Below are positions 1-8,737 of a stretch of 44,424 bases of DNA, in pieces; position 1 is the first letter of the stretch, and every line of letters begins with the position of its first letter. The position numbers were made by a program, and so were the translations under genes. Below the pieces are notes generated by a model. It did no database searches. It was not told the origin of the DNA and saw only the letters and a program-made list of their open reading frames with translations. The DNA is from Bacteroidales bacterium (GTDB lineage: Bacteria; Bacteroidota; Bacteroidia; Bacteroidales; ML635J-15), in contig JAQVOJ010000011.1 in assembly GCA_028702675.1 (NCBI GenBank), forward strand, positions 1 to 44,424, written 5' to 3'.

Positions 1-332
1 TATAGTTTTAATGAATAGTAACATATGATGATATAATTACAAATTCAATATTATTTTTACTATTAAATATTTTATGCTCGACCTTGGTTTTCATTTCTTA
101 CAGTAATTTGTTGTGAATTTATATTAAGTTAGTGTTAATCAGGGTCTTAACCAAGTTTTTTGTTGCAGAGTAGTTAGCAAAAATATCAGAAAATCAACAT
201 GTTAAGTTTATGTCATGTGCTAAGAAGTTTCGATATTAAATCATGATTTCCATTAACAATTTTTAAATTAAATATAAACACAGGCTAATACTTTGTTTCA
301 TTTGATTATTTTTGTGAAAAGCGTATTTATTA
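1..332. other. Gene-free region upstream of dnaX
   Basis: This AT-rich stretch has no convincing reading frame on either strand and no tRNA-like structure. It may hold the end of the leader or terminator of a gene outside the window. The only signal I can point to is a promoter-like box at 307-314, just before dnaX. Confidence 0.5.
307..314 (+). promoter_or_regulatory. Possible -7 box for dnaX
   Basis: TATTTTTG fits the Bacteroidota -7 consensus TAnnTTTG and ends 18 bases before the dnaX ATG. I see no clear -33 TTG at the usual distance, and the motif occurs by chance in AT-rich DNA, so this rests mainly on position. Confidence 0.35.
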
Positions 333-2084
333 ATGGAAAATTTTATCGTATCAGCTCGTAAGTACCGCCCTGACAGCTTTCAGACAGTAGTTGGGCAGGA
401 TTCAATTACTCGTACATTAAAGAATAGTATTAAATCACAACAGTTGGCGCAGGCTTATTTGTTTTGCGGACCACGAGGTGTTGGCAAAACAACTTGTGCC
501 CGTATTTTTGCAAAAACAATAAATTGTTTCAATCTTGGTGAAGATATGGAGGCATGTAACGAGTGTGAATCTTGTAAGGCTTTCAACGAAATGCGATCAA
601 TGAATATTCACGAACTTGACGCTGCTTCTAATAATTCGGTAGATGATATTAGAAACCTTATCGATCAGGTTAGAATTCCACCACAAATCGGTAAATATTC
701 GGTGTATATTATCGATGAGGTTCATATGCTTTCGAGTGCTGCCTTTAATGCTTTTCTGAAAACTCTTGAAGAACCGCCTCGACATGTTATATTTATTTTG
801 GCTACTACCGAGAAGCATAAAATTATTCCTACAATCTTGTCTCGTTGTCAGATATTCGATTTTAACAGAATCAATATTAAAGATATTACTTCAAGATTAC
901 AGTTTGTTGCCGAAAACGAAGGTATTACAGCCGAGCAGGATGCACTTCATATAATTGCTCAAAAAGCCGATGGTGCTATGCGTGACGCTTTGTCAATTTT
1001 TGATCAGATTGTGAGTTTCTCAGGAAAAAATATTACTTATGCTAATACAATTGAGAATTTGAATGTGCTTGATTATGAGTATTATTTTAAACTTACAGAT
1101 GCCTTATTAAATGGAGATTATGTAGAAAGTCTTTTAATATATAACGAAATTATTAACAAAGGATTTGATGGTAACTTCTTTATTACCGGTTTAGCAAGCC
1201 ATTTTAGAGATTTGTTAATGTGTAAAGATATAAAAACCATTGACTTGCTAGAAGTTGGCGACAACATAAAACAAAAATATGTTAATGATTCAAATCGCTG
1301 TTCTGTTAAATTTTTGTTTAATGCCATAAAAATTTCTAACGAATGTGATTTTAAATATAAGGCAAGTACAAACAAAAGGTTGCACGTTGAATTATCTTTA
1401 TTAAAGATATCTGAGATATTAAATGATTTTGATAATGACAACGAAATTAAGGAGATTAAATTGGCTTATAATAAAGCCAAAACATCTAAAATTGAATCTT
1501 CGAGTAAGGAAATAGAAACAAAGACAGAACTAAAACCTAAGACTGAATCCAAGTCCGAAAAAGGTAATATTGAGACACAAACTAAACCTGACAATAGCAT
1601 TAAGAATAATAATTCGGAGCAGATAACACGAACTGTTAGTATCAAAAATTTGGGAATTACAGAAAACGAAACTGAAAAAAGTAATACAGATAAAACAGAT
1701 TTTACTGAAATTGGTACCGATGCTATTGATGAAAATAAGATGCATGAGGTCTGGCTAAAATATGCTGAGCAAATACAAGAAAAAGCTCCACGATTATATC
1801 ATGTGTTTTCGATAAATAAACCAAGCCTTGTTGGGGATACTGAGTTGTTGTTAAAGCTTGAAAATCAAAATCTTGCAAATGCTGTTAACTCAATTTTAAA
1901 CGAACTAATGCCCTTTCTTAAAAAAGAGCTTAATAATAAGAATGTGAGTTTAAAAATTGAAATTGACGATAAGCCAAAAGGGGAACCAATTGTTTATACA
2001 AACGAAGAAAAATTTAAGGAAATGGCTCAATCTAACCCTGCAATAATAGATTTAAAAGATCAGTTAAACTTAGATTTTAAATAG
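333..2084 (+). CDS. dnaX: DNA polymerase III subunit gamma/tau
   Basis: Clamp-loader ATPase subunit of the DNA polymerase III holoenzyme; it loads the sliding clamp and bridges polymerase to helicase. The 583-aa product has a Walker A motif GPRGVGKT at residues 46-53, a four-cysteine zinc module (Cys65, 75, 78, 81), a Walker B DEVH at 128-131 and the SRC sensor/arginine-finger motif near 170. The AAA+ domain fills the first ~360 residues. A low-complexity Lys/Glu/Thr/Ser linker follows (about 370-470), then a C-terminal domain that may correspond to tau domain V. The ATG is followed directly by the family's N-terminal SARKYRP motif, which fixes the start. I see no obvious slippery frameshift signal for making a short gamma form, though I could not test for one. 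It converges with the Rrf2 gene, with only 13 bases between stops. Confidence 0.96.
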   Translation: MENFIVSARKYRPDSFQTVVGQDSITRTLKNSIKSQQLAQAYLFCGPRGVGKTTCARIFAKTINCFNLGEDMEACNECESCKAFNEMRSMNIHELDAASNNSVDDIRNLIDQVRIPPQIGKYSVYIIDEVHMLSSAAFNAFLKTLEEPPRHVIFILATTEKHKIIPTILSRCQIFDFNRINIKDITSRLQFVAENEGITAEQDALHIIAQKADGAMRDALSIFDQIVSFSGKNITYANTIENLNVLDYEYYFKLTDALLNGDYVESLLIYNEIINKGFDGNFFITGLASHFRDLLMCKDIKTIDLLEVGDNIKQKYVNDSNRCSVKFLFNAIKISNECDFKYKASTNKRLHVELSLLKISEILNDFDNDNEIKEIKLAYNKAKTSKIESSSKEIETKTELKPKTESKSEKGNIETQTKPDNSIKNNNSEQITRTVSIKNLGITENETEKSNTDKTDFTEIGTDAIDENKMHEVWLKYAEQIQEKAPRLYHVFSINKPSLVGDTELLLKLENQNLANAVNSILNELMPFLKKELNNKNVSLKIEIDDKPKGEPIVYTNEEKFKEMAQSNPAIIDLKDQLNLDFK

Positions 2085-2097
2085 GCAAATATTAAGT

Positions 2098-2511
2098 TTA
2101 CGTATGATCATCTTTGATATTTTGTAAAGTTGTTTCTTTCATGTATTTAATAAACTCTTTTGCAACTTTTTCGCCAACTTCGCCTAACATACAAATATTA
2201 TCTAAAGGGCATTTTTCGCAATCCATAGGGCAATCGTGTATTAATACCTTACCTTCTATTGCTTCATAAATTTCAAGTAATGTAATTTCTTTAGGTTTTC
2301 TCATTAATAAAAAACCTCCTGCAGGACCTCTAGTGCTTTTTAGTAAGTCTGCTTTTACTAAGCGTTGCATTACTTTTGCAATATGATGTTTAGATGCTCC
2401 TGTTTCTTCGGTTAATGAAGTTACATTGTGAGGTTTATCGTGCATGGCAATTAAAGCCATAGAGTGTAATGCTATTCCAACTGCTTCTGATAATGCAAGT
2501 ATTTTCGACAT
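2098..2511 (-). CDS. Rrf2 family transcriptional regulator
   Basis: A 137-aa winged-helix regulator of the Rrf2 family (IscR, NsrR, RsrR relatives). The N-terminal half is the HTH: a recognition-helix region around residues 36-55 (GASKHHIAKVMQRL), then the RGPAGGF wing at 61-67 that is characteristic of the family. The C-terminal part has four cysteines (94, 98, 101, 107), consistent with binding an Fe-S cluster, so it may sense redox or iron status. It is the last gene of a minus-strand group with hydG and two TM1266-type genes, 6 bases after the upstream gene. That context suggests control of [FeFe]-hydrogenase maturation genes, which is inference. Effector and targets cannot be read from the sequence. 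Confidence 0.9.
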   Translation of the reverse strand: MSKILALSEAVGIALHSMALIAMHDKPHNVTSLTEETGASKHHIAKVMQRLVKADLLKSTRGPAGGFLLMRKPKEITLLEIYEAIEGKVLIHDCPMDCEKCPLDNICMLGEVGEKVAKEFIKYMKETTLQNIKDDHT

Positions 2512-2517
2512 AATAAA

Positions 2518-2763
2518 CTAATTAAAGTTCATATAATGAACCTCAATTCCTTTTAAATTGTTCAATTTATTTATTAATAATTCAATTTCCTTTTCATCGC
2601 CGGTAATATCAAGGATAATAATATCTCCCTTAAATTTATCATTATTAATTCCTAACCTTGATCTGATTACACATCCATAGGCAGTAAGAATATTTTGAAG
2701 TTCGGTTCCTGCTTTTTTCGGCTCTTTTACAAGTATTCCGACAATTCTATATGACTGATCCAT
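2518..2763 (-). CDS. TM1266-type iron-only hydrogenase system regulator (copy 2)
   Basis: An 81-aa protein of the small ACT/NikR-C-like family annotated as the iron-only hydrogenase system putative regulator (TM1266 type). The start RIVGILVKEPKKAGTELQNIL and the central IRSRLGI segment are shared with its neighbour at 2789-3049, so the two are tandem paralogues. Members of this family sit beside hydE, hydF and hydG in many anaerobes. Their molecular role is poorly established; a ligand-binding or DNA-binding regulatory role is assumed from the fold. The gene sits between copy 1 and the Rrf2 regulator, in the same orientation with short spacers. Confidence 0.85.
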   Translation of the reverse strand: MDQSYRIVGILVKEPKKAGTELQNILTAYGCVIRSRLGINNDKFKGDIIILDITGDEKEIELLINKLNNLKGIEVHYMNFN

Positions 2764-2788
2764 TTTTATTTTTTTAAGTTTAAAACTC

Positions 2789-3049
2789 TCAACTTAAATC
2801 AAATTTCATCTCTTTTACATCAATTCCACCAATTTCATTAAGTTTATTTATAAAATCTATACTTTGCTTGCTATTATCTTTAATTTCGATAATAATCATT
2901 GCATTTCGACTACATTTAGATTCTGAAACTTCATGAAAACCTAAACGTGTCCGTATTATCGAGGCATATTCTGAAAGCAAATTTTGTGTACGGTTAGCTT
3001 CCTTTATTCTATCTCTTACATATATTCCGAGAATTTTTAACTCATTCAT
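2789..3049 (-). CDS. TM1266-type iron-only hydrogenase system regulator (copy 1)
   Basis: An 86-aa paralogue of the following gene, with the same layout: a beta strand (KILGIYVRDR), a helix that includes NRTQNLLSEY, the IRTRLGF segment, and a C-terminal strand pair ending VKEMKF. It differs from copy 2 by a short Cys-containing insertion (around SESKCSRN) between the central strand and the next one. It lies 12 bases downstream of hydG and is presumably co-transcribed with it. Two copies could form a heteromer or answer to different signals; neither can be decided here. Assignment to the family is by sequence pattern and by the hydG neighbourhood. Confidence 0.85.
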   Translation of the reverse strand: MNELKILGIYVRDRIKEANRTQNLLSEYASIIRTRLGFHEVSESKCSRNAMIIIEIKDNSKQSIDFINKLNEIGGIDVKEMKFDLS

Positions 3050-3061
3050 AAAGCAAATTTT

Positions 3062-4492
3062 TTAGAAGTATAAATCGCGTTTTCCGTTTTTAATCATCTC
3101 AACCCGTTTACGTAATTCGTCAACATTTCTGAAGTCTTTTAGTTCTTCAATTTCTTTTTCAATTAATTTCCATGCTTTTTTTGCAGTTTCTTCGGGGGCA
3201 TAATCCACAATATACTCTGTTAATGTTAAAATTGCGTTAGGAGTACAGTATCGTTTAATAAATCCGGGTACACTAAACTCCATAAAATGTTCACCTGTGC
3301 GACCTAAGCGATAACATGCTGTACAAAACGATGGGAGAAACCCTTTACTTATCAACTCATCAATAATTTCGTTAAGCGAACGATTGTCGTTAATTGCAAA
3401 CTGCTCTTTATTAAGATTTTGCTTTTCGTTAAGGCTTGCAGAATATGCTCCAAGTTCAAGTTTAGTGCCTCCATCAATTTGAGAAACTCCAAAGCTTATA
3501 ACTTCGTCTCTTACTTGAGCCGATTCTCTAGCTGTAAGAATCATTCCGGTATAAGGAACAGCTAATCGTAAAATTGCTACAATTTTAGTGAAGTCTTCGT
3601 CATTAACAAGATATTTGTCGTCGATAGCTAAACCTGAAGCGTCTTTTATTCTTGGAAATGAAATAGTGTGTGGACCAACGTTATAGCAAGCCTCAAAATG
3701 ATTAGTGTGTCGTACAAGAGCTAAAACTTCGTAACGCCAATCGTAAAGTCCAAATAAAGCTCCAATTCCAACATCATCAATTCCTGCTTCTTGAGCTCTG
3801 TCTAGTGAAGTTAGTCTGTATTCAAAATTACTTTTTGGACCACTCACATGATATTTATTGTACGTTTCGGGGTGATAGGTTTCCTGAAATATCTGGTATG
3901 TTCCTATACCTGCTGCATGAACGGTTCTGAAACCTTCGGTGTCGAGGGGTGCAGCATTAATGTTAACTCGCCTTATTTCTCCATTACCTTTTTTTACATT
4001 ATAGGCAAGTTTTACGGTATGTGCAATATACTCGGCATTGTACTGTTTATGTTCTCCATAAACTAAGATAAGACGCTTCTGACCATTATCTTCTAAAGCT
4101 TCTATCTCTTTTATAATTTCATCATCTGATAAAGTACGCCGTATTGCTTCTTGATTACTAGTTCTAAAACCACAGTATAGGCAATTGTTCATACATTTAT
4201 TGCCAATGTAAAGAGGAGCAAATAGCACAATCCTGTTCCCGTAAACTTTTTCTTTTAATTCTCTTGCACCATTTTTTATCTGCTCAACTAAGTCAGGGCT
4301 ATCTGCATTAATTAAGACTGCAACTTCTCTTAAATTCAGCCTTTGCTTATTTAAAGATTTGTCGATTATTTGATTTACTTCCTCAACACTTGGATTTTTG
4401 GTTGATTCAATATAGCCCCATATTTCTTCGGGATCAATAAACGGCTCTACTCGTTTATCAGGAATATTGTATTTTTCAGGTTTAAATATCAT
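3062..4492 (-). CDS. hydG: [FeFe]-hydrogenase maturase HydG, radical SAM
   Basis: Radical SAM tyrosine lyase that makes the Fe(CO)(CN) units of the hydrogenase H-cluster from tyrosine. The 476-aa length is right for the family. The SAM-binding cluster motif CxxxCxxC is at Cys100, Cys104 and Cys107. The C-terminal auxiliary cluster motif CX2CX22C is intact at Cys390, Cys393 and Cys416. That C-terminal motif, the RRTLSDDEI segment and the VYGEH segment distinguish HydG from the related thiamine enzyme ThiH. It is the first gene of a minus-strand operon continuing into two TM1266-type genes and an Rrf2 regulator. HydE, HydF and the hydrogenase itself are not in this window, so they must be elsewhere if the pathway is complete. 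A -7-like box lies about 17 bases upstream of the ATG. Confidence 0.95.
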   Translation of the reverse strand: MIFKPEKYNIPDKRVEPFIDPEEIWGYIESTKNPSVEEVNQIIDKSLNKQRLNLREVAVLINADSPDLVEQIKNGARELKEKVYGNRIVLFAPLYIGNKCMNNCLYCGFRTSNQEAIRRTLSDDEIIKEIEALEDNGQKRLILVYGEHKQYNAEYIAHTVKLAYNVKKGNGEIRRVNINAAPLDTEGFRTVHAAGIGTYQIFQETYHPETYNKYHVSGPKSNFEYRLTSLDRAQEAGIDDVGIGALFGLYDWRYEVLALVRHTNHFEACYNVGPHTISFPRIKDASGLAIDDKYLVNDEDFTKIVAILRLAVPYTGMILTARESAQVRDEVISFGVSQIDGGTKLELGAYSASLNEKQNLNKEQFAINDNRSLNEIIDELISKGFLPSFCTACYRLGRTGEHFMEFSVPGFIKRYCTPNAILTLTEYIVDYAPEETAKKAWKLIEKEIEELKDFRNVDELRKRVEMIKNGKRDLYF

Positions 4493-4508
4493 TGTCTGTA
4501 TTTTTTTA

Positions 4509-4516
4509 CAAAAATA
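4509..4516 (-). promoter_or_regulatory. Possible -7 box for the hydG operon
   Basis: Read on the minus strand this is TATTTTTG, matching TAnnTTTG, and ends 16 bases before the hydG start codon. The space back to the ferritin terminator is only about 30 bases, so the promoter must lie here if hydG is transcribed independently. Confidence 0.45.
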
Positions 4517-4543
4517 TAAATTTTAAAAGGGTGTATCGATTTA

Positions 4544-4577
4544 TTTATAAAAGCTGCCTTTAAGCAGCTTTTATAAA
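4544..4577. terminator. Strong hairpin terminator after the ferritin gene
   Basis: A perfect 14-bp inverted repeat (4544-4557 with 4564-4577) encloses a 6-base loop. The outer stem is A/T rich and the inner stem is AGCTGC/GCAGCT, so it gives U-rich tails on either strand. It starts just past the ferritin stop codon on the minus strand and separates that gene from hydG. Confidence 0.85.
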
Positions 4578-4581
4578 TATG

Positions 4582-5079
4582 CTATTTTTTGCTTCTCATT
4601 GTTGCAATGTCTTTGTCGAAAACGTACAAACCGGATTTCCCTTTATCAAGCAAATTCAATTTGTCAATAATTGTTTGGACACTACTCTCTTCTTCAACTT
4701 GCTCTTCTACAAACCATTGTATCCAATTCTGAACAGCATAATCTTTTTCCTTAATTGCTGACTCAAATATCTTGTTAATACTTTCGCTAATGAATTTTTC
4801 GTGTTCTAATACTTCATTAAACATTGTGTAAATATCTTTCCATTGTTTTGGGGGCTGTTCAATTGCCGGAATGATTGCATGACTACCTCTTTCATTTATA
4901 AAATGAATAAATTTGAGCATGTGGTCTTTTTCTTCTTCGGCTTGAGCGTATAACCATTCGGCAACCCCACTCATCCCTTGAGTTTCAGCCCAACTTGCCA
5001 TTGCAAGATATAAATACGATGAATAAGCTTCTTTTTGAGTTTGTTCATTCAATAATTTTTCTACTTGTTTTTTTAACAT
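4582..5079 (-). CDS. ftnA: Non-haem ferritin (iron storage)
   Basis: Ferritin subunit that oxidises Fe(II) and stores it as a mineral core in a 24-mer cage. At 165 aa it matches bacterial FtnA. Ferroxidase ligands are recognisable: Glu17, Glu50 and His53 (in AEEEKDHM), a Glu near 93 (EHEK) and Gln126 with Glu129 (EEQVEEE). It lacks the haem-ligating methionine context that would mark a bacterioferritin. It stands alone on the minus strand, ends at a strong hairpin and is divergent from the flavin-binding oxidase-like gene at 5184. In an anaerobe with Fe-S-rich enzymes, iron storage and protection from oxygen are the likely uses, which is inference. Confidence 0.95.
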   Translation of the reverse strand: MLKKQVEKLLNEQTQKEAYSSYLYLAMASWAETQGMSGVAEWLYAQAEEEKDHMLKFIHFINERGSHAIIPAIEQPPKQWKDIYTMFNEVLEHEKFISESINKIFESAIKEKDYAVQNWIQWFVEEQVEEESSVQTIIDKLNLLDKGKSGLYVFDKDIATMRSKK

Positions 5080-5183
5080 GGTATATGTTTTTTAATTATT
5101 AAAAATTTCACACATTTATAACCAATCTTTTTTAAATTTGTTGAATGATTTGTATTTTTAAAAATAATTTTTAAAAAATAATT

Positions 5184-5645
5184 GTGAAAAAGATACCAAT
5201 AACAAGTTTAAGAGAAGTTGAAGAAATTATTAATTCGGTAGAGGTTTGTACTTTGGCTATGGTTGATGGAGATATGCCTTATGCTATACCGATGAATTTT
5301 GCATATAGTGATGGATATTTGTATTTTCATGGAGCTCCGTTTGGTAGGCGTATCGAAATTTTGAAGAATAATTCTAATGTTTGTGCTGTTTTTTATAATG
5401 GAGCCGATATGTATATTCAAAATGAAAAAGTAGCATGCTCGTATAGTATGAAATTCCGTTCTGTATTGGTTAATGGAAAGCTTGAGAATATTATTGATGA
5501 TTCTGAAAAACGAAATATTCTAAATAAAGTTATGAAACATTATGTTGGTAAAGACGATTTTAAATACTCTGATCCGGCAATTAAAAATGTTCATGTCGTT
5601 AGGTTGAAGCTTGATAATTATACTGCTTATAAACGGGGATATTGA
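5184..5645 (+). CDS. Pyridoxamine 5'-phosphate oxidase-like flavin-binding protein
   Basis: A 153-aa split-barrel protein of the PNPOx-like, FMN-binding superfamily, closest in pattern to the NimA/5-nitroimidazole-reductase-like group. Visible motifs are the early strand CTLAMVDGDMPYAIPMNFAY, the YFHGAPFGRRIEIL segment that usually binds the flavin phosphate, and the late SVLVNGKLENI strand. The start is GTG at 5184: the next in-frame ATG is deep inside the barrel. The true substrate is unknown; members include nitroreductases, haem-binding proteins and unknowns. It is divergent from ferritin, with about 100 bases between starts, so joint oxidative-stress control is possible but unproven. Confidence 0.8.
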   Translation: MKKIPITSLREVEEIINSVEVCTLAMVDGDMPYAIPMNFAYSDGYLYFHGAPFGRRIEILKNNSNVCAVFYNGADMYIQNEKVACSYSMKFRSVLVNGKLENIIDDSEKRNILNKVMKHYVGKDDFKYSDPAIKNVHVVRLKLDNYTAYKRGY

Positions 5646-5802
5646 CAAGAATATCAAAAATATAAATCTCAAGGAACCAGTATTTTTTGGTAAAATGTTC
5701 CGGTGCTCTGCACCTTTTATCTTAACTGTCATGTAGTGTTATCAATGTTTCGCAGCTTTGCTGCTTGGCGGTGTAGTTTTAATGAATTTTAACAAGTTTT
5801 GC
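5646..5802. other. Intergenic region with two small hairpins
   Basis: Two short GC-rich hairpins stand out: GGTGC-TCT-GCACC at 5702-5714 and GCAGC-TTT-GCTGC at 5752-5764. The first is followed by a T-rich run and could end transcription of the plus-strand gene. I see no gene here. Confidence 0.5.
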
Positions 5803-6447
5803 TTAGTAGCTTATTTTTAAGAATGGATTTTCCCTAATTTCGGCTCCAATACTAGTGTCAGGACCATGCCCAGGAAAAACTGCAGTATGCTGTGGCAATA
5901 TAAAAAGTTGCTTCTTTATACTATTTAGTAATTGTTCGTGATTTCCTTGTGGTAAATCAGTGCGTCCTATGCTGCCTGCAAAAAGTGCATCACCAGTAAT
6001 TACAAATGCATCTTTTTCACAGTAGAAAGCCATGCTTCCTGGGGAATGTCCGGGGACGTGTATTATTTGAATTAATTCCCCACCCAATTCGTAATGCATG
6101 CCATCAAAAAGCTCAAAATCGGGCAGGGGAGGAGATTCTATTGCTATTCCAAAAGCTGAAGCGTAATGTTTCGCACCTTCTACAAGAAAAATGTCATCCT
6201 TATTCATGTAAAATGGTATATCATATTCTCTAATAAAACTATTGTTTCCGCAAATGTGATCAATATGCCCGTGAGTGCTCATAATAGCTTTTGGCTTAAC
6301 ATTTTTATGCTTTAAATAATGTAAAACTTTATTAAACTCATCCTCGGTATATGCAGCACAATCAATTAAAATGCACTCATTATTATTAATGAGTATAAAA
6401 GAGTTAACTTGAAATGGGTTAAAAATAAATCTTGTAATTTCCATCAT
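5803..6447 (-). CDS. MBL-fold metallo-hydrolase (glyoxalase II-like)
   Basis: A 214-aa metallo-beta-lactamase-fold hydrolase. The metal-binding signature HxHxDH is intact at His59, His61, Asp63 and His64 (THGHIDH), with further ligands in PGHSPGS, TGDALF and PGHGPDT. Length and motif spacing fit the small glyoxalase II-like/YcbL group that hydrolyses thioesters or similar substrates. The physiological substrate cannot be read from the sequence. Two adjacent ATG codons are possible starts; I keep the first. A good -7 box sits 13 bases upstream, overlapping the end of the kinase gene, suggesting its own transcription. Confidence 0.88.
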   Translation of the reverse strand: MMEITRFIFNPFQVNSFILINNNECILIDCAAYTEDEFNKVLHYLKHKNVKPKAIMSTHGHIDHICGNNSFIREYDIPFYMNKDDIFLVEGAKHYASAFGIAIESPPLPDFELFDGMHYELGGELIQIIHVPGHSPGSMAFYCEKDAFVITGDALFAGSIGRTDLPQGNHEQLLNSIKKQLFILPQHTAVFPGHGPDTSIGAEIRENPFLKISY

Positions 6448-6460
6448 TATAATTTTGATG

Positions 6461-6468
6461 CAAATCTA
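6461..6468 (-). promoter_or_regulatory. Possible -7 box for the MBL hydrolase gene
   Basis: Minus-strand TAGATTTG matches TAnnTTTG and lies 13 bases before the start codon, inside the short gap after the kinase gene. Confidence 0.45.
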
Positions 6469-6471
6469 CAA

Positions 6472-7842
6472 TCAGTTTATTAAATTATCTACAACAAAGT
6501 ATAATTTTTGGCTATTGATTGGTTTAGTAAGATATGCATTACAACCAACATTTTTCGCAAATTCTAAATCCTCTTCCATAGCATAAGCCGATTGAATAAT
6601 TACAGGAAGATTAGGATTATTGTGTTTAATTATTTCGGTAGCTTCGTAACCATTTAGTACAGGCATTTTTATATCCATAAATACTAATCCAATTTCAGTA
6701 TTTGATTTACATGTATCTACAGCTTCTTTACCATTTGATGCTCGAATTACCTCAAAATTATATTTCTTCAATAGTTCTTTAAGGTATATAAAATTGAGTT
6801 CGTTATCCTCAGCAATTAAAACTGTGGTTTTTTTAGTGTCTGATATTTTTGTTTTAGAATGTTTCTGATCAATTGCAATTGCTTTTTTATATGGAATACT
6901 AATTAAAAATCTGTTACCGATATTATATGTAGAGTCTTGTTTGATACTACCTTTCATTGCATCTAAATACAATTTGCTAATAGAAAGCCCTATTCCAATA
7001 CCTTGATTTATTTTGTGGATTCTGGATTTCAATTTTTGGGGATTATCAAAGATTTCATTGATGAATTCGGGAGATATTATTGTTCCTGTATCTTCGATAT
7101 AAAATTTAAGTTGCTTATCGTATTTTGAACAAACTATTTTAATAAAACCCGATTTTGTAACTTTAAAAGAATGATTTATTAAGCTTAACAATATCTGTTG
7201 AATTTTGCTTTGATCAATAATAACCCATTCCTCACTTTTATTTAATGAACAATTATAATCGAATTTTATACCATTGGTTTTTGCAATTTCGTCAAAACTT
7301 ATAATAAGATTCTTTAATAGTTTATTTAAATTCGTAGGTTCTTCATCTAATTCACTTACAGAGTAATCAAGCTGAGATATGTCTATAATATCGTTAACAA
7401 TTGATAGTAAATTATAGCTACTGTTTTGTATTATTCTTAAATAATCTTTGCGTTCTTTTTCATTGATATCGTTTTTCTGGATTAATTCGGTAAAACCTAT
7501 GATATTATTGAGTGGGGTTCTAACTTCGTGTGAGATATTTTGTAAAAACTCTTGATCAATTCTTTGATTATCTTCTAGTTCGTGTTCTTTTCTAGCCTTT
7601 TTAATTACAAATTTTCTTATAAACCCAAATAAAAAGCATCCCGTAATTAGAATGAAGAACCATCCTTTAAACAATTGTGCTTCGGCTCTTGTGGCTTGTT
7701 CAGAAAAGAGAAGATTTATTAAACTATCCGACAATAATATCCATAAAGCACCAATGATTATGTATCCTGATACAATTTTGTATTCAAATCTGATATGTTT
7801 AAGAAAATTCAATATAATTATTATCGTATATATTGATAACAA
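6472..7842 (-). CDS. Hybrid sensor histidine kinase with receiver domain
   Basis: A 456-aa membrane-bound hybrid kinase. Two hydrophobic segments (about residues 24-45 and 60-78) bracket a very short extracytoplasmic loop, so there is no large sensor domain. The HisKA H-box NISHEVRTP carries the phospho-acceptor His105. The ATPase domain shows an N-box Asn (about 223), DTG (251-253) and GIGIG (281-285). A C-terminal receiver (about 340-455) has the acidic pair ED near 345-346, phospho-acceptor Asp390 in MDIKMP and a conserved Lys in TKPI. The receiver probably acts in a phosphorelay, since no output domain follows. No partner regulator is adjacent, so its signal and targets are unknown. It lies 13 bases after the acyltransferase gene. 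Confidence 0.92.
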   Translation of the reverse strand: MLSIYTIIIILNFLKHIRFEYKIVSGYIIIGALWILLSDSLINLLFSEQATRAEAQLFKGWFFILITGCFLFGFIRKFVIKKARKEHELEDNQRIDQEFLQNISHEVRTPLNNIIGFTELIQKNDINEKERKDYLRIIQNSSYNLLSIVNDIIDISQLDYSVSELDEEPTNLNKLLKNLIISFDEIAKTNGIKFDYNCSLNKSEEWVIIDQSKIQQILLSLINHSFKVTKSGFIKIVCSKYDKQLKFYIEDTGTIISPEFINEIFDNPQKLKSRIHKINQGIGIGLSISKLYLDAMKGSIKQDSTYNIGNRFLISIPYKKAIAIDQKHSKTKISDTKKTTVLIAEDNELNFIYLKELLKKYNFEVIRASNGKEAVDTCKSNTEIGLVFMDIKMPVLNGYEATEIIKHNNPNLPVIIQSAYAMEEDLEFAKNVGCNAYLTKPINSQKLYFVVDNLIN

Positions 7843-7855
7843 TTAGAGATTTAAT

Positions 7856-8725
7856 TTAGTTCGATTTATGTTTCCATCGTCTATGGCTCCAGAGCCAGAA
7901 TTGAGGTTTGTTAATAATATCCTGCTCAAGTCTTTGCATATATTTCTTTGTGATTTCTTCGGGTTTTTCGTTTATAGGATCGTCTATAAGGCTTTCGATT
8001 GTTACCGAATAATAACCACGTTTTGTTTTATTTATACTAAAGTACAATAGAGGCATGCCGGTTTTTTTTGCATAAGCTTCGGGACCGTGTAAACATGCGG
8101 TTTTACGATTTAAAAAATTTATCCAAATAGCACGTTCAATATTTGAGGGGCTTTGGTCGGCTGCCATAATGACTCCTATAGGTGTAGTATCCCTGTTCTC
8201 AAATACACTTTTGGTATCTTGTACTTTTACCATATTCATCCCAAATCTTTGCCGAACCATTACACCATATTTCTCTGTGTATTTATTGCTCATTGGCATA
8301 TAGAGAGAAACTAATTTGTGCTTCAAATAGTATGGCATTGCTAATATACCATATTCCCAATTCCCATAATGACTAGCCAGAAATATTACATCCTGATTAT
8401 TTTTAAAATACTTATTAGCTAATTCGGGATTTACAACATGATATCGTTTTAGTAATTTTTCTTTTTTTACCGAAAAACCTTTTATAGTTTCAATTGTTGT
8501 ATCGCACAAATGCTTATAAAACTGTTTTTCGATTTGTTTGAGTTCAGATTTAGTTTTATTTTTAAATGATTGTTCAAGATTGTCTTTTACTACTTTCTTT
8601 CGATATGCAATGAAATAATAAATAGTTATGTAAAAAATATCGGAAATAATGTACAAACAAAAGTATGGGCAAATTTTAAAACAAAAAACTATTATCCTTA
8701 GAAACAAATATTCAACTTTTTTCAT
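7856..8725 (-). CDS. Lysophospholipid/lipid A acyltransferase (LpxL/HtrB family)
   Basis: A 289-aa inner-membrane acyltransferase that probably adds a secondary acyl chain to lipid A or a related lipid. An N-terminal hydrophobic segment (about residues 7-40) anchors it. The catalytic HX4D/E motif is HYGNWE with His119 and Glu124, as is usual for LpxL/HtrB enzymes. Later blocks around ADQSPSN and the C-terminal WLWSHRRWK segment are family hallmarks. It is directly followed on the minus strand by the hybrid kinase and preceded by an outer-membrane barrel gene 12 bases away, so it sits in an envelope-flavoured group. Confidence 0.9.
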   Translation of the reverse strand: MKKVEYLFLRIIVFCFKICPYFCLYIISDIFYITIYYFIAYRKKVVKDNLEQSFKNKTKSELKQIEKQFYKHLCDTTIETIKGFSVKKEKLLKRYHVVNPELANKYFKNNQDVIFLASHYGNWEYGILAMPYYLKHKLVSLYMPMSNKYTEKYGVMVRQRFGMNMVKVQDTKSVFENRDTTPIGVIMAADQSPSNIERAIWINFLNRKTACLHGPEAYAKKTGMPLLYFSINKTKRGYYSVTIESLIDDPINEKPEEITKKYMQRLEQDIINKPQFWLWSHRRWKHKSN

Positions 8726-8737
8726 TATATTCTTTTA

